45,000 nt of DNA from TMED109 sp015660425 (GTDB taxonomy: Bacteria > Pseudomonadota > Alphaproteobacteria > TMED109), in assembly GCA_029936295.1 (NCBI GenBank), contig JAPYTH010000013.1:1-45000 (forward strand). Reading direction: 5' to 3'. Of the stretch, positions 28,013-38,119 are shown one piece after another. The position numbers and the translations under genes are program-made. Each line of letters opens with the position of its first letter. Position 1 is the stretch's first letter. The notes beneath the pieces are model-generated. The model was not told the origin of the DNA, made no database searches, and worked only from the letters and a program-made list of their open reading frames with translations.

Positions 28013-30273
28013 TGTTATCAGATAGGGTTGAAAAAACTTTAAATAAAGCTTTTGAATTAGCTGCAGATAATGAGCATGAGTATGCAACATTAGAACATTT
28101 ATTATTAGCATTAATTGATGATGAAGATGCAAATGAAGTTTTGTTGTCATGTAATGTGGATATTGAAGAATTAAGGGCAGTTTTAAATGATTTTATAACT
28201 AATGAACTAACTTCTTTAAAAATTAATAAAGGTAATGAAGTCAAGCCAACAGCTTCATTCCAAAGAGTTGTACAAAGGGCCGCTCATCATGTCCAAATGT
28301 CTGGAAATGATGAGGTTACAGGAGCTAATATATTGGTAGCAATATTTAGTGAACGTGAAAGCCATGCAGTTTTTTATTTAAATAAGCAAAAAATGACTCG
28401 CTTAGATGCTGTAACTTATATTAGCCATGGTGGAAAAGAAGATATTATTTACATTGAAAATGATAATGAGAATCAAGAAAAAATTAATACAAAAAAAACA
28501 AAAAGTGTTATTGATACATATTGTATTAATTTAAACTTAAAAGCAAAAAAAGGAGAAATAGACCCTTTAATTGGTAGAGATGAAGAGGTAAATAGAACAA
28601 TACAAGTTTTGTGCAGACGTTCTAAAAATAATCCATTATATGTAGGAGATCCAGGTGTTGGTAAAACTGCAATTGCTGAAGGACTAGCTAGAAAAATAGT
28701 AAATGAGGAAATTCCAGATATATTAAAAGATGCTATAATTTATAGCCTAGATATGGGAACATTGCTTGCAGGAACAAGATATAGAGGTGATTTTGAAGAA
28801 AGACTAAAGGCAATTTTAAAAGAAATTTCACTAGATGCTAGGGCTATATTATTTATAGATGAAATTCATACAGTTGTAGGAGCTGGGGCCACGAGTGGAG
28901 GGTCTATGGATGCTTCTAATCTTCTTAAACCTGCACTTGCATCAGGTGAATTAAAATGTATTGGTTCCACTACGTATAAAGAATATAGGAGCCACTTTGA
29001 AAAAGATAGAGCCTTAGTTAGAAGATTTCAAAAAATAGATGTATCTGAGCCAACAAAAAAAGATGCAATTAAAATTTTAAAAGGTCTTAAATCATACTAT
29101 GAAGAACATCATGAAGTTAAATATACTCATGCTGCCATTAAAGCTGCGGTAGATTTGAGTGATAGGTATATAGGTGACAGAAAGTTACCTGATAAAGCTA
29201 TAGATGTTATTGATGAGTTAGGCGCATCCCAAAGGTTATTACCACCATCTCGCAGAAAAAAAATACTTGGTGTTTCAGATTTAGAAAATATAATAGCAAA
29301 AATTGCTAGAATACCACCTAAGAGAGTGAATAGTAATGATAAGGAGCAGCTTTTAAACTTACCAAGAGATTTAAAATTAGTTGTTTACGGGCAAGATGAA
29401 GCAGTTAATGAATTATCTGATGCTATAAAACTAACTAGAGCTGGTTTGAGAGATATAGAAAAACCTATAGGAAGTTATTTATTTACAGGGCCTACAGGCG
29501 TAGGAAAAACTGAAATTTCAAAACAGCTTGCAAGAAATTTAGGCCTAGAATTAATGAGATTTGATATGTCTGAATATATGGAAAGGCATTCTGTTTCAAG
29601 GTTAATAGGAGCACCTCCAGGTTATGTAGGCTTTGATCAAGGAGGGTTACTAACAGATAGGGTCGACCAAAATCCTCATGCAGTATTATTGCTTGATGAA
29701 ATAGAGAAAGCTCATCCAGATCTATTTAATATTTTACTGCAAATAATGGATCATGGTAAATTAACAGATCATAATGGAAAAACTATAGATTTTAGAAATA
29801 TAATTTTAATAATGACATCTAATGCAGGAGCAGCTGATTTAGCAAAGGCACCAATTGGATTTGGAAAGAAAAATAGGTTAGGCGATGATGCAGTAGCGAT
29901 TAAAAATTTATTTGCACCGGAATTTAGAAATAGATTAGATGCAATTATTAAGTTTAAAAATCTTGATGGAGATGTAATTGAAAAAATTGTAGATAAATTT
30001 ATTGATCAATTAGAAGCTCAATTAGAAGAAAGAAAAGTAACTATTGAATTAAATAAAGAAGCTAAATTCTTACTATCTGAGAAAGGTTTTGATCCAATTT
30101 TTGGAGCGAGACCTCTAGCAAGAGTGATTCAAGAAAAAATAAAAAAACCTTTAGCAGATAAAATTTTATTTGGAGAGTTAGTTAATGGTGGGCATATTAA
30201 AATAACTGTGAAGAATGGTGTTTTTATGTTTGACGTAACGGAATATGAAAAAACTAAAGAAAAAATAGTTTAA
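28012..30273 (+). CDS. clpA: ATP-dependent Clp protease ATP-binding subunit ClpA
   Basis: The AAA+ unfoldase partner of ClpP. The protein is about 753 residues: N-domain (about 1-140, beginning RVEKTLNKAFELA), first AAA module with Walker A GDPGVGKT (212-219) and LFIDEIHT, second with GPTGVGKT (493-500) and LLDEIEKAHP, then the ClpP-docking IGF (615-617) and a C-terminal D2 small domain. There is no ClpB-type coiled-coil middle domain. The ATG at 28012 is chosen over an upstream in-frame ATG at 27991 inside clpS, since it starts the family's N-domain. Its stop overlaps the convergent downstream gene. Confidence 0.97.
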   Translation: MLSDRVEKTLNKAFELAADNEHEYATLEHLLLALIDDEDANEVLLSCNVDIEELRAVLNDFITNELTSLKINKGNEVKPTASFQRVVQRAAHHVQMSGNDEVTGANILVAIFSERESHAVFYLNKQKMTRLDAVTYISHGGKEDIIYIENDNENQEKINTKKTKSVIDTYCINLNLKAKKGEIDPLIGRDEEVNRTIQVLCRRSKNNPLYVGDPGVGKTAIAEGLARKIVNEEIPDILKDAIIYSLDMGTLLAGTRYRGDFEERLKAILKEISLDARAILFIDEIHTVVGAGATSGGSMDASNLLKPALASGELKCIGSTTYKEYRSHFEKDRALVRRFQKIDVSEPTKKDAIKILKGLKSYYEEHHEVKYTHAAIKAAVDLSDRYIGDRKLPDKAIDVIDELGASQRLLPPSRRKKILGVSDLENIIAKIARIPPKRVNSNDKEQLLNLPRDLKLVVYGQDEAVNELSDAIKLTRAGLRDIEKPIGSYLFTGPTGVGKTEISKQLARNLGLELMRFDMSEYMERHSVSRLIGAPPGYVGFDQGGLLTDRVDQNPHAVLLLDEIEKAHPDLFNILLQIMDHGKLTDHNGKTIDFRNIILIMTSNAGAADLAKAPIGFGKKNRLGDDAVAIKNLFAPEFRNRLDAIIKFKNLDGDVIEKIVDKFIDQLEAQLEERKVTIELNKEAKFLLSEKGFDPIFGARPLARVIQEKIKKPLADKILFGELVNGGHIKITVKNGVFMFDVTEYEKTKEKIV

Positions 30274-31424
30274 AATCTAATTTTTTTTTTAAACGGTGTG
30301 TATTTGTCTTTTATTAAATTGATATCATTATCTATAATTTTAACCTCTTCTAATAAAAAATTTTCTACGACTTTTCTAAAGTTAACATCTGCAATATAGT
30401 GTGAACTATATATTTTTTCTGGTAAATAACCTCTTTGTATCTTATGTGGGCCTTGAGCTCCTCCCTCAACAAAGGCATAATTATTCTGAATAGCCCAATC
30501 TATAGCTTGATAATAGCATAATTCAAAATGCAAATAATTTATATCTTTATTAGCCCCCCAATATCTTCCGTATAGAGTATCTTTTCCTATTACATGCATA
30601 GCACCAGCAAATAATGTATTATGCTCTTCTGCAAAAATAATTAATATATTCTCAGAAAAATTTTTAGCTAATAAGCGAAAAAACTTCTTATTTAAATATG
30701 CTCTTCCCCATTTTTTATCGGTAGTATTGTTATAGAAATCATACATACTTTCCCAATCACTATTAGTAATATCAAAACCTGATTTAGTTATAATTTTTAT
30801 ATTTTGATTGTTTATATGTCTTCTTTCTTTAGCAATAGCTTTTCTTTTTCTAGAATTTAAAGAATTTAAAAAATCATCAAAATCATTATACTTATTATTT
30901 TTCCAATGAAATTGTTCCCCAGTTCTAGTAAGAAAATTTTTATTTTCTAAAAGTTTACATTCCTTATAAGAACAAAAAGTTATATGTGCTGATGAAAAAT
31001 TACTGTCAGTCAATTCTTTTAAATATTCTGCAAAAGATTCAATAATATTATTTGATTCACTTAGTTTAATATTACTATTTATCAAAATTCTATTTCCTGC
31101 AACTGGTGTAAAAGGTACAGATAGTTGAATTTTAGGATAATATTGGCCTCCTGCATTAGAATATGCATTAGCCCAAGAATGATCAAAAATGTATTCTCCT
31201 TGACTGTCTAATTTAATATAAAGAGGACATACAGCCACAATAGTATTTTTATCTATGATGGATATATAATTAGGTAACCAAGATGTTCCAGGCCCAATAG
31301 AATTAGAATCTTCCAAATTTTTTAAAAATGTATATGAAAGAAATGGATTATCATCTTTTGCACATTTGTCCCAAGCTTTTTTTCCTATAGAGGATATTTT
31401 TTTATATGATAAAAATGAATACAT
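30270..31424 (-). CDS. FemAB/GNAT-like protein of the DUF482 (COG3146) family
   Basis: A 384-residue protein with the DUF482 pattern: FLSYTFLKNLEDSNSIGPGT near the N-terminus, PLYIKLDSQGEYIFDHSWAN, PYPK-like YYPKIQLSVPFTPVAGNRIL, and the C-terminal YGRYWGANKDINYLHFELCY and GAQGPHKIQRGYLPEKIYS. The fold is related to acyl-/peptidyl-transferases, but the reaction is unknown. The stop overlaps that of clpA (TTAA at 30270-30273), with no terminator between the two. It lies 8 nt downstream of the RidA-family gene in the same direction. Confidence 0.88.
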   Translation of the reverse strand: MYSFLSYKKISSIGKKAWDKCAKDDNPFLSYTFLKNLEDSNSIGPGTSWLPNYISIIDKNTIVAVCPLYIKLDSQGEYIFDHSWANAYSNAGGQYYPKIQLSVPFTPVAGNRILINSNIKLSESNNIIESFAEYLKELTDSNFSSAHITFCSYKECKLLENKNFLTRTGEQFHWKNNKYNDFDDFLNSLNSRKRKAIAKERRHINNQNIKIITKSGFDITNSDWESMYDFYNNTTDKKWGRAYLNKKFFRLLAKNFSENILIIFAEEHNTLFAGAMHVIGKDTLYGRYWGANKDINYLHFELCYYQAIDWAIQNNYAFVEGGAQGPHKIQRGYLPEKIYSSHYIADVNFRKVVENFLLEEVKIIDNDINLIKDKYTPFKKKIRF

Positions 31425-31432
31425 TATCTAAA

Positions 31433-31897
31433 TTAATTAATTTCAAATATTGCATCTACCTCAACTGGTACATTTCTTGGAAGACTATTTGCTCCTACTG
31501 CAAATCTTGCATGTTTGCCTTTTTCGCCAAAAATTTCTACCATTAAATCAGATGCTCCATTAGCAACCTCAGGTTGTTGATGAAAGTCGCTAGTGCAAGA
31601 AACAAATATTCCTAATTTCACACAACTTTTGACTCTTGATAAATCTCCGTTAAGAGCATTTTTTAAGACTGATATTACATTTAAGGCACATATTCTAGCT
31701 ACTGCCTTACCTTTATCTATATTAATATTTTTACCCACTTTACCAGTATGTTTAATCTCTCCATTTTCAAATGGAACTTGTCCAGAAATAAATACTAAAT
31801 TATTACTAACAACATAAGGTATGTAATTAGCTGCAGGTGATGGTGCTATTGGAAGTGTTATGCCTAGGCTTTCTATTTTTTTATCTATATCATTCAT
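31433..31897 (-). CDS. RidA/YjgF family protein
   Basis: A 154-residue member of the RidA superfamily, whose best-known members hydrolyse reactive enamine/imine intermediates of PLP enzymes. Conserved blocks are LVFISGQVPF, ICALNVISVLKNAL, VKLGIFVSCTSDF and the C-terminal HARFAVGANSLPRNVPVEVD. It is the longer type with an N-terminal extension (KIESLGITLPIAPSPAANY). The frame is open up to 31957, but the ATG at 31897 has a clear AAAGGA and begins the family homology. It is divergent from eipB. Confidence 0.9.
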   Translation of the reverse strand: MNDIDKKIESLGITLPIAPSPAANYIPYVVSNNLVFISGQVPFENGEIKHTGKVGKNINIDKGKAVARICALNVISVLKNALNGDLSRVKSCVKLGIFVSCTSDFHQQPEVANGASDLMVEIFGEKGKHARFAVGANSLPRNVPVEVDAIFEIN

Positions 31898-31984
31898 ATT
31901 AATTCCTTTATAATTTATATTATAAGAATATTTATTATTTAAACATAAATGTAGCAAGTTATTATAAATTTAAAGAGTTTTATA

Positions 31985-32761
31985 ATGTATAGAAATTATT
32001 TTTTATTCCTATTATATATTTTGTTTTTTTGTGGTTGGCTTCATGCTGAAGAAAAGAAGGCTAATTGGAATAATTTTAAATCTCATGAGGCTATATACAA
32101 TTTAAAATTAGGGAACATTACAAATTCTTCAAAAATTCATAATGCAAGCGGTCAAATGCATATAACAATTAAAGCAGTTTGTGATGGTTGGATTATAAAC
32201 CAAAATACAACACTAGATATTACAGATAAGAATGGTTCTCAAAGAAGAAATGTTTTTAGGTACTCTATATGGGAATCAAATAGCCATGATATGTTAAGGT
32301 TTATGTCTAAAGTAATAATTGATGGTGAAGAGTTAGCATCCTATGAAGGAGAATCTTATATTAAAAATGGGGTAGGAAAAATAATTTATACAAGACCGCA
32401 TAATAAGGTGATAAATATTCCTTTAGATACTTTGTATCCCATGAAGCATTTTTTTATTAGTTTAGATAAAAATAAAACTGGAGAACTTTTCAATTATATT
32501 GTGTTCACAGGAGAAGATGATAAAGCACTAAATAATGTAAGTACCTTTACTATGGATAATCTATATGAAGGTGTTAGTTATAAGATAATCAGATCAGCTA
32601 ATTATCATTACAATAATAATTTACTTAAGCCTGAAAATGAAATTGAAATATTAGTAAACCCAAAGACAGGAGTAGTACAAAAAGTACTTTTTGATTATTT
32701 TGACTATGAAATAATAGGAGTATTAAAGTATGTTATATATTATAACAAACCGGAGTGCTAA
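31985..32761 (+). CDS. eipB: Periplasmic envelope integrity protein, DUF1849 / EipB family
   Basis: A 258-residue exported protein: hydrophobic signal sequence (about 5-20) ending LHAEE. The mature part matches DUF1849, which includes EipB, a beta-spiral periplasmic protein needed for envelope integrity in Brucella: SHEAIYNLKLG, ASGQMHITIKAVCDGW, SIWESNSHDML, the DTLYPMKHFF block and VFTGEDDK. Two cysteines sit where a conserved disulfide is known in the family: C66 (AVCDGW) and the very last residue, C258. Its stop overlaps that of the convergent HAD gene (CTAA at 32758-32761). Confidence 0.82.
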   Translation: MYRNYFLFLLYILFFCGWLHAEEKKANWNNFKSHEAIYNLKLGNITNSSKIHNASGQMHITIKAVCDGWIINQNTTLDITDKNGSQRRNVFRYSIWESNSHDMLRFMSKVIIDGEELASYEGESYIKNGVGKIIYTRPHNKVINIPLDTLYPMKHFFISLDKNKTGELFNYIVFTGEDDKALNNVSTFTMDNLYEGVSYKIIRSANYHYNNNLLKPENEIEILVNPKTGVVQKVLFDYFDYEIIGVLKYVIYYNKPEC

Positions 32762-33381
32762 ATATTATTGTAAATAATTTTTAGTATTTCTTCCCAATTA
32801 TTTACTTTATAATCACATTTTTTTACTTCTGGTACAATTTTAAGTAATTTTTTATTTTGTAAAAAATGTATGGTAGTAATATTTTTACAATTACTACTCA
32901 CAGAAGATATTTGATTAGGTAAGTCATCTACAAAGAAAACTTTTTTATTAGTAAGTTTCTCTAATTCTAAACATTTTATATTTTTGGGTCCATCATTACT
33001 AATTAATTGGTAATGCATATCATTATTGTTTAAGCACTGAATTCTATTGGCAGCATAGGTTTTTGGAATATTAGACAATATAATAATATTCATTACTTTG
33101 CTTAATTTTTTTAATGCACTTTTTGCTCCTTTTATTAAGGGCATTTTTAATGCATATTCCTCAAAAAATTTAGATATGATTGACGGAATATAAATATTAT
33201 TTATTGCTATATTATTCTTTTTATTAAATATATTACCATTTAACTTAAATGATTCATAAGAAAAATACATATCATTTAATTGTAGATAATTATCAAAATT
33301 TTCCATAAATTCAAATATAACTTCATCTGCATCACAAATTAATAGAGGAAGGTTATTATCAATTTTTAAAGATTTTTCCAT
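32758..33381 (-). CDS. HAD superfamily hydrolase-like protein
   Basis: A 207-residue protein in which HAD motifs are recognisable in order: CDADEVI (D17 nucleophile, D19), ILSN (S103), GPKNIKC (K133) and FVDDLPNQ (D152, D153). A cap-like helical insert lies between about 25 and 80. The substrate is unknown. It is Asn/Ile-rich and diverged. It follows rpmG by 24 nt on the same strand, which may be a cotranscript, and converges on eipB with overlapping stops. Confidence 0.75.
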   Translation of the reverse strand: MEKSLKIDNNLPLLICDADEVIFEFMENFDNYLQLNDMYFSYESFKLNGNIFNKKNNIAINNIYIPSIISKFFEEYALKMPLIKGAKSALKKLSKVMNIIILSNIPKTYAANRIQCLNNNDMHYQLISNDGPKNIKCLELEKLTNKKVFFVDDLPNQISSVSSNCKNITTIHFLQNKKLLKIVPEVKKCDYKVNNWEEILKIIYNNI

Positions 33382-33405
33382 TGGAAGGATGTTTTAAAAG
33401 TGTTT

Positions 33406-33570
33406 TTATTTAATTTTGTCTTCTTTAAATAAAACATGTTTTCTAGCAATAGGATCATATTTCTTAACTTCCATTTTTTCTGTCATTGTTCTACTATTTT
33501 TTTTAGTAACGTAGAAAAATCCAGATTCTGTGCTTTTTAGTCTTATTTTAATAGTAGTTGGTTTAGCCAT
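33406..33570 (-). CDS. rpmG: 50S ribosomal protein bL33
   Basis: A 54-residue protein read on the - strand: MAKPTTIKIRLKSTESGFFY, then VTKKNSRTMTEKMEVKKYDP and ARKHVLFKEDKIK. This is the zinc-free (C-minus) bL33 form usual in alphaproteobacteria. AAAGGG 5-10 nt upstream of the ATG is the Shine-Dalgarno. It has a promoter of its own in the gap after topA (see 33596-33623). Confidence 0.97.
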   Translation of the reverse strand: MAKPTTIKIRLKSTESGFFYVTKKNSRTMTEKMEVKKYDPIARKHVLFKEDKIK

Positions 33571-33595
33571 TTTATAACCCTTTATTTTGATGCTG

Positions 33596-33623
33596 AGAAT
33601 AACTAAACTAATTATTGTGTCAA
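33596..33623 (-). promoter_or_regulatory. Promoter for rpmG
   Basis: On the - strand a perfect -35 TTGACA (33623-33618) is followed after 16 nt by TATTCT (33601-33596), four of six matches to the -10 consensus. A start near 33589 would give a leader of about 19 nt. The -35 perfection and 16-nt spacer match the rplM promoter. Confidence 0.65.
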
Positions 33624-33653
33624 GATTTGTGTGCTAATTTTTGATGTTAACGT

Positions 33654-36017
33654 TTATTTTTTAGTTTTTTTCCTTGTAAACCTTCTTTTTGGCGAAGGTT
33701 GACTTTCTTTTTCTGTTATTAAATCTACGGCTCTATTAATACCAATAGTAAAAATATCTTCATTATCATCTTTTATGCCCGCAAATGTATTTTCATGCTT
33801 AACATAAGGACCAAATCTTCCATTATTTGCTGTTATCATTTTTCCAGAAACAGGGTGAAGTCCTATTTCTCTAGGCAAAGCCAACATAGATAAAGCTGTT
33901 TCAAGTGTTATACTTTCAAAATCAATATTCTTAGGTATTGAAGATCTTTTAGGTTTGATAGCTTTTTTATCACCTTTTATGGGAGTTTCTCCTAATTGTA
34001 CGTATGGGCCATAGGGACCAATTCTTAAAGTTATTGGTATATTATTTTCATTAAAACCTAATTTAATAGGTTCTATTTTGCTCGATTCTTTCCCTTTACC
34101 AACAACCAATTGTGCAGTGTGATCACATTCTGGATGAGTTGAACAGCCTATAAAGCCTCCGCTTCTTCCATATCTAATATTTAATATTCCTTCCTTACAT
34201 TTTGGGCATTTCCTAGGATCTGAGCCATCTTCCAAAGCTGGAAAGAAATGAGCCCCTAAATCCTCATCTATTTTTTTTTCGACATCTCTTACTCTTAGAG
34301 ATGACGCATTATCAATTGTTTTCTTAAATGGAACCCACCAGTTTTCTAACGTGTCCTTCCATATTATTTTTCCTTTAGCTATTTCATCTAACTGATTTTC
34401 TAATTTTGCAGTAAAATTTTCTTCAATATATTTGCTAAAATATCCATTTAAGAATGCAGTTACAATTCGGCCTTTTGTCTCTGGCTCAAACCGTTTTTTT
34501 TCATACTTTGCATATCCTTTATCCTTTACAGTAGAAACTATACTTGCATAAGTTGAAGGTCTACCTATTCCAAGATCTTCAAGTTTTTTAACTAAGGATG
34601 CCTCAGTAAACCTAGGAGGTGGTTCTGTAAAATGTTGAAATGATTTTAGGTCAAAAGAATTTAAATTTTCTCCTTCTGCAACCTTAGGTATGTTGCTGTT
34701 ATCTGTATCATTATTATCAATATCATCTACATCTTCCATGTATATTTTTTTATAGCCATCAAATATTAATGTGGATCCTGTAGTTTTAAATTCTATGTCA
34801 CTTTTATCAGATGCAATATTAATACTAACTTGATCAATTTCAGCGCTTTCCATTTGTGAGGATATTGTTCTTTTCCAAATTAATTCATATAAAAGACGTT
34901 GTCTTTCATCTAAATAATTTTTTATGCTATCTGGAGTTCTATTAACATCTGTTGGTCTTATAGCTTCATGAGCTTCTTGAGCATTATTTGTCTTTTTTTT
35001 ATGTATTTTAGGGTTTTCCGGTAAGTATTTTTTTCCATATTCAACTTCTATTAAATTCCTAATTTGATTTATAGCTTCTACAGATAAATTTACAGAATCA
35101 GTCCTCATATAAGAAATTAAACCAACAGTTTCTCCATTTATTTCTATTCCTTGATATAAAGTTTGTGCAATCCTCATAGTGTTTTTTGCCCCGATACCTA
35201 ACTTTCTAGATGCTTCCTGTTGAAGAGTAGAAGTAATAAAAGGTGCTGTAGGGTGGTTCTTTATTCGTTTTTTATTAATTTCTTTAACATTATAACTATT
35301 AACATTTTGAATTTTTTCTAAGGCATTATCTGCCTCAACCTTTGAAAATATATCAAACTTTTTTAATTTTTTATTATTAATTACAGTTAAATTAGCTATA
35401 AAAGATTCATCATTTTCGTTTTTAAAGGAAGCTTTTATATCCCAATATTCTTGTGGTTTAAACAATTCTCTTTCAGTTTCTCTATCACATATTAATTTAA
35501 GTGCTACAGACTGAACTCTTCCTGCGGATTTTGCTCTAGGAAGGGTCCTCCATAAAAGTTGAGATAATTGATGGCCCATCAGATAATCTAAGGCTCTTCT
35601 AACTCTTTGAGAATCTATCATGTTAGAATCTAAGTCTCTTGGATTATTAAATGCTTTTAAAATAGCATTTTTTGTTATTTCATAAAAAACAACTCGTTTA
35701 AGTGTCACATCTATTAACTTTTTCTTTTCAGTTAAATGATCATATATATGCCAGGCTATAGCTTCACCTTCTCTATCTGCATCTGTTGCAAGCCATAAAA
35801 CATCACCTTTTGAAATTGATTTTTTGATCTCTGTTATTGCTTTTGTGTCTTTATTTAGCTCGTAATCCATAAAAAAATTATTTTCAGGAATTACTCCTTT
35901 CCCTCTTACTTTTAGATCTCTAAAATGTCCAACTGATGATAAAACTTTATAATCATTTCCTAGGTATTGATTAATAGTTTTAGCTTTAGCAGGGGATTCA
36001 ACAATAACAATATTCAT
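33654..36017 (-). CDS. topA: DNA topoisomerase I
   Basis: A type IA topoisomerase relaxing negative supercoils. The 787 residues start with the Toprim domain (MNIVIVESPAKAKTINQYLG, TDADREGEAIAW), then PRAKSAGRVQSVALKLI and the active-site motif SYMRTDSVNLS with the catalytic tyrosine Y303. One C-terminal zinc finger has C604, C607, C625 and C631, followed by two GPYGPYV-like repeats and a basic tail (RRFTRKKTKK). This C-terminus is the usual alphaproteobacterial form. dprA and rnr, often next to topA in this group, are not present here. Confidence 0.97.
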   Translation of the reverse strand: MNIVIVESPAKAKTINQYLGNDYKVLSSVGHFRDLKVRGKGVIPENNFFMDYELNKDTKAITEIKKSISKGDVLWLATDADREGEAIAWHIYDHLTEKKKLIDVTLKRVVFYEITKNAILKAFNNPRDLDSNMIDSQRVRRALDYLMGHQLSQLLWRTLPRAKSAGRVQSVALKLICDRETERELFKPQEYWDIKASFKNENDESFIANLTVINNKKLKKFDIFSKVEADNALEKIQNVNSYNVKEINKKRIKNHPTAPFITSTLQQEASRKLGIGAKNTMRIAQTLYQGIEINGETVGLISYMRTDSVNLSVEAINQIRNLIEVEYGKKYLPENPKIHKKKTNNAQEAHEAIRPTDVNRTPDSIKNYLDERQRLLYELIWKRTISSQMESAEIDQVSINIASDKSDIEFKTTGSTLIFDGYKKIYMEDVDDIDNNDTDNSNIPKVAEGENLNSFDLKSFQHFTEPPPRFTEASLVKKLEDLGIGRPSTYASIVSTVKDKGYAKYEKKRFEPETKGRIVTAFLNGYFSKYIEENFTAKLENQLDEIAKGKIIWKDTLENWWVPFKKTIDNASSLRVRDVEKKIDEDLGAHFFPALEDGSDPRKCPKCKEGILNIRYGRSGGFIGCSTHPECDHTAQLVVGKGKESSKIEPIKLGFNENNIPITLRIGPYGPYVQLGETPIKGDKKAIKPKRSSIPKNIDFESITLETALSMLALPREIGLHPVSGKMITANNGRFGPYVKHENTFAGIKDDNEDIFTIGINRAVDLITEKESQPSPKRRFTRKKTKK

Positions 36018-36111
36018 ATATATATCTCTTAAACAAATTTTAATATTAATTCACAATTAATAATTTTTTATAATTTTAGCAAATTATATTTTTAAAATTA
36101 TTTAATTATAT

Positions 36112-36792
<681 letters not shown>

Positions 36793-36802
36793 AATATTAT
36801 AG

Positions 36803-38119
36803 TTAATATTTAAATTCAGCAGACTTAAAAACTATTCTGCCATCTATTATTGTGCATAAGATTTTACCTTTAGAATCATAGTTATCAAAAAGAGAGTTTT
36901 TTGATTTACTTTTCATGCTTTCTAATTTTATTTTATTAGAGTAATTTATATCTATAATTGTCAAATCTGCAGGAGAGTCTATTTTAAGTTTTCCAACATC
37001 TAAATTTAGTAATTTAGCAGGTTGATTTGTAATTTTATCAATTAAATCAATCAACTTCATATTTCCATTAAAATGTAAATCTAATGAGATTGGTAGTAAG
37101 GTCTCTAGACCTACAATTCCGAATTCTGCTTGCTCGAAGGGTAGTCTTTTACTATCTTGATCTTGAGGTGAATGATGACTAGAAATTATATCTATTTTAT
37201 TATTTATTAATGAATTGTAGATTGATTTTCTATCTTCTTCTTTTCTTAAAGGGGGAAAAACTTTTGCAAATGTTTTCCACTCATCTACTGCTTCTTCGGT
37301 TAAAGTAAAATAATGAGGAGCTGTAGAACATGTTACTTTTAATCCTCTATTTTTTGCCTTTTCTATAGCTAGTATAGCTTCATGTGTTGTTATGTTTAAA
37401 AAATGTAATCTACCACCTGTATTTTCTAATAGTCTCAGATCTCTTTCTATTTGAATAATTTCTGCTACTTTTGAAATGCCTGGTAAACCTAGTTTACTTG
37501 CTAAGGCTCCTCCATTCATTACACCATTTATAGAAAGATCATAATCTTGAGGTGATACCATAATTAGTGCATCAAAATTTTTTGCATATGTAAGGGCTTG
37601 CTTCATTATTTTTGTATTCTTTATTGTTTTATTCGCATCTGTGAATAAAATTGCTCCAGCTTCCATCAATAATCCCATTTCAGTTAATTGCTTTCCTTCT
37701 ATATTTTTTGTTATAGAAGCTGCTGGAAAAATTTTTACACCATTAGTTTCTCTAGCTCTTTTCTTAATAAATTCAATAATAGGGATTTGATCAATAACTG
37801 GAGCTGTATCTGGCATGCACACTAAGCTAGTTATTCCTCCAGTTAAGGCGGATTCGGATGCCGTATTAATATTTTCTTTATATTCTTCACCTGGTTCTCT
37901 TAAATGAGTATTTATATCAATAAATCCTGGACATAAAATATTATCTTTACAGTCTATTTTTAAGGCATCGTCAGGAGTACTATCGTTAAATAAATTCTTT
38001 CCAAAATCTTTAATTATTTTATTCTCAGTAAGTAAGCCTCCTATAACATCCAATCCTGTATTAGGATCAATTAATCTAGCATTGGTAAAAGCTATTTTAT
38101 TTTTTAAGTTATTTTTCAT
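36803..38119 (-). CDS. pyrC: Dihydroorotase-like protein, probably non-catalytic (PyrC'/PyrX type)
   Basis: A 438-residue amidohydrolase of the type-I dihydroorotase family, next to pyrB. Overall homology is clear (GFIDINTHLREPGEEYKENI, ESALTGGITSLVCMPDTAP, GIVGLETLLPISLDL), but metal ligands are lost: in DxHxH the first His is N70 (H72 stays), the HxED histidine is S189, the HVS histidine is N242, and the aspartate of TDHAPH is H315 (SSHHSPQ). This fits the non-catalytic dihydroorotase-like partner that stabilises aspartate carbamoyltransferase in some bacteria; a separate active dihydroorotase is expected elsewhere. The start overlaps the end of pyrB by 11 nt. Confidence 0.93.
   Translation of the reverse strand: MKNNLKNKIAFTNARLIDPNTGLDVIGGLLTENKIIKDFGKNLFNDSTPDDALKIDCKDNILCPGFIDINTHLREPGEEYKENINTASESALTGGITSLVCMPDTAPVIDQIPIIEFIKKRARETNGVKIFPAASITKNIEGKQLTEMGLLMEAGAILFTDANKTIKNTKIMKQALTYAKNFDALIMVSPQDYDLSINGVMNGGALASKLGLPGISKVAEIIQIERDLRLLENTGGRLHFLNITTHEAILAIEKAKNRGLKVTCSTAPHYFTLTEEAVDEWKTFAKVFPPLRKEEDRKSIYNSLINNKIDIISSHHSPQDQDSKRLPFEQAEFGIVGLETLLPISLDLHFNGNMKLIDLIDKITNQPAKLLNLDVGKLKIDSPADLTIIDINYSNKIKLESMKSKSKNSLFDNYDSKGKILCTIIDGRIVFKSAEFKY

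Noticed and set aside
31898..31957. Longer start for the RidA-family gene
   Set aside because: The ATG at 31897 has an AAAGGA site and starts the family homology; the extra 20 residues are unconserved.
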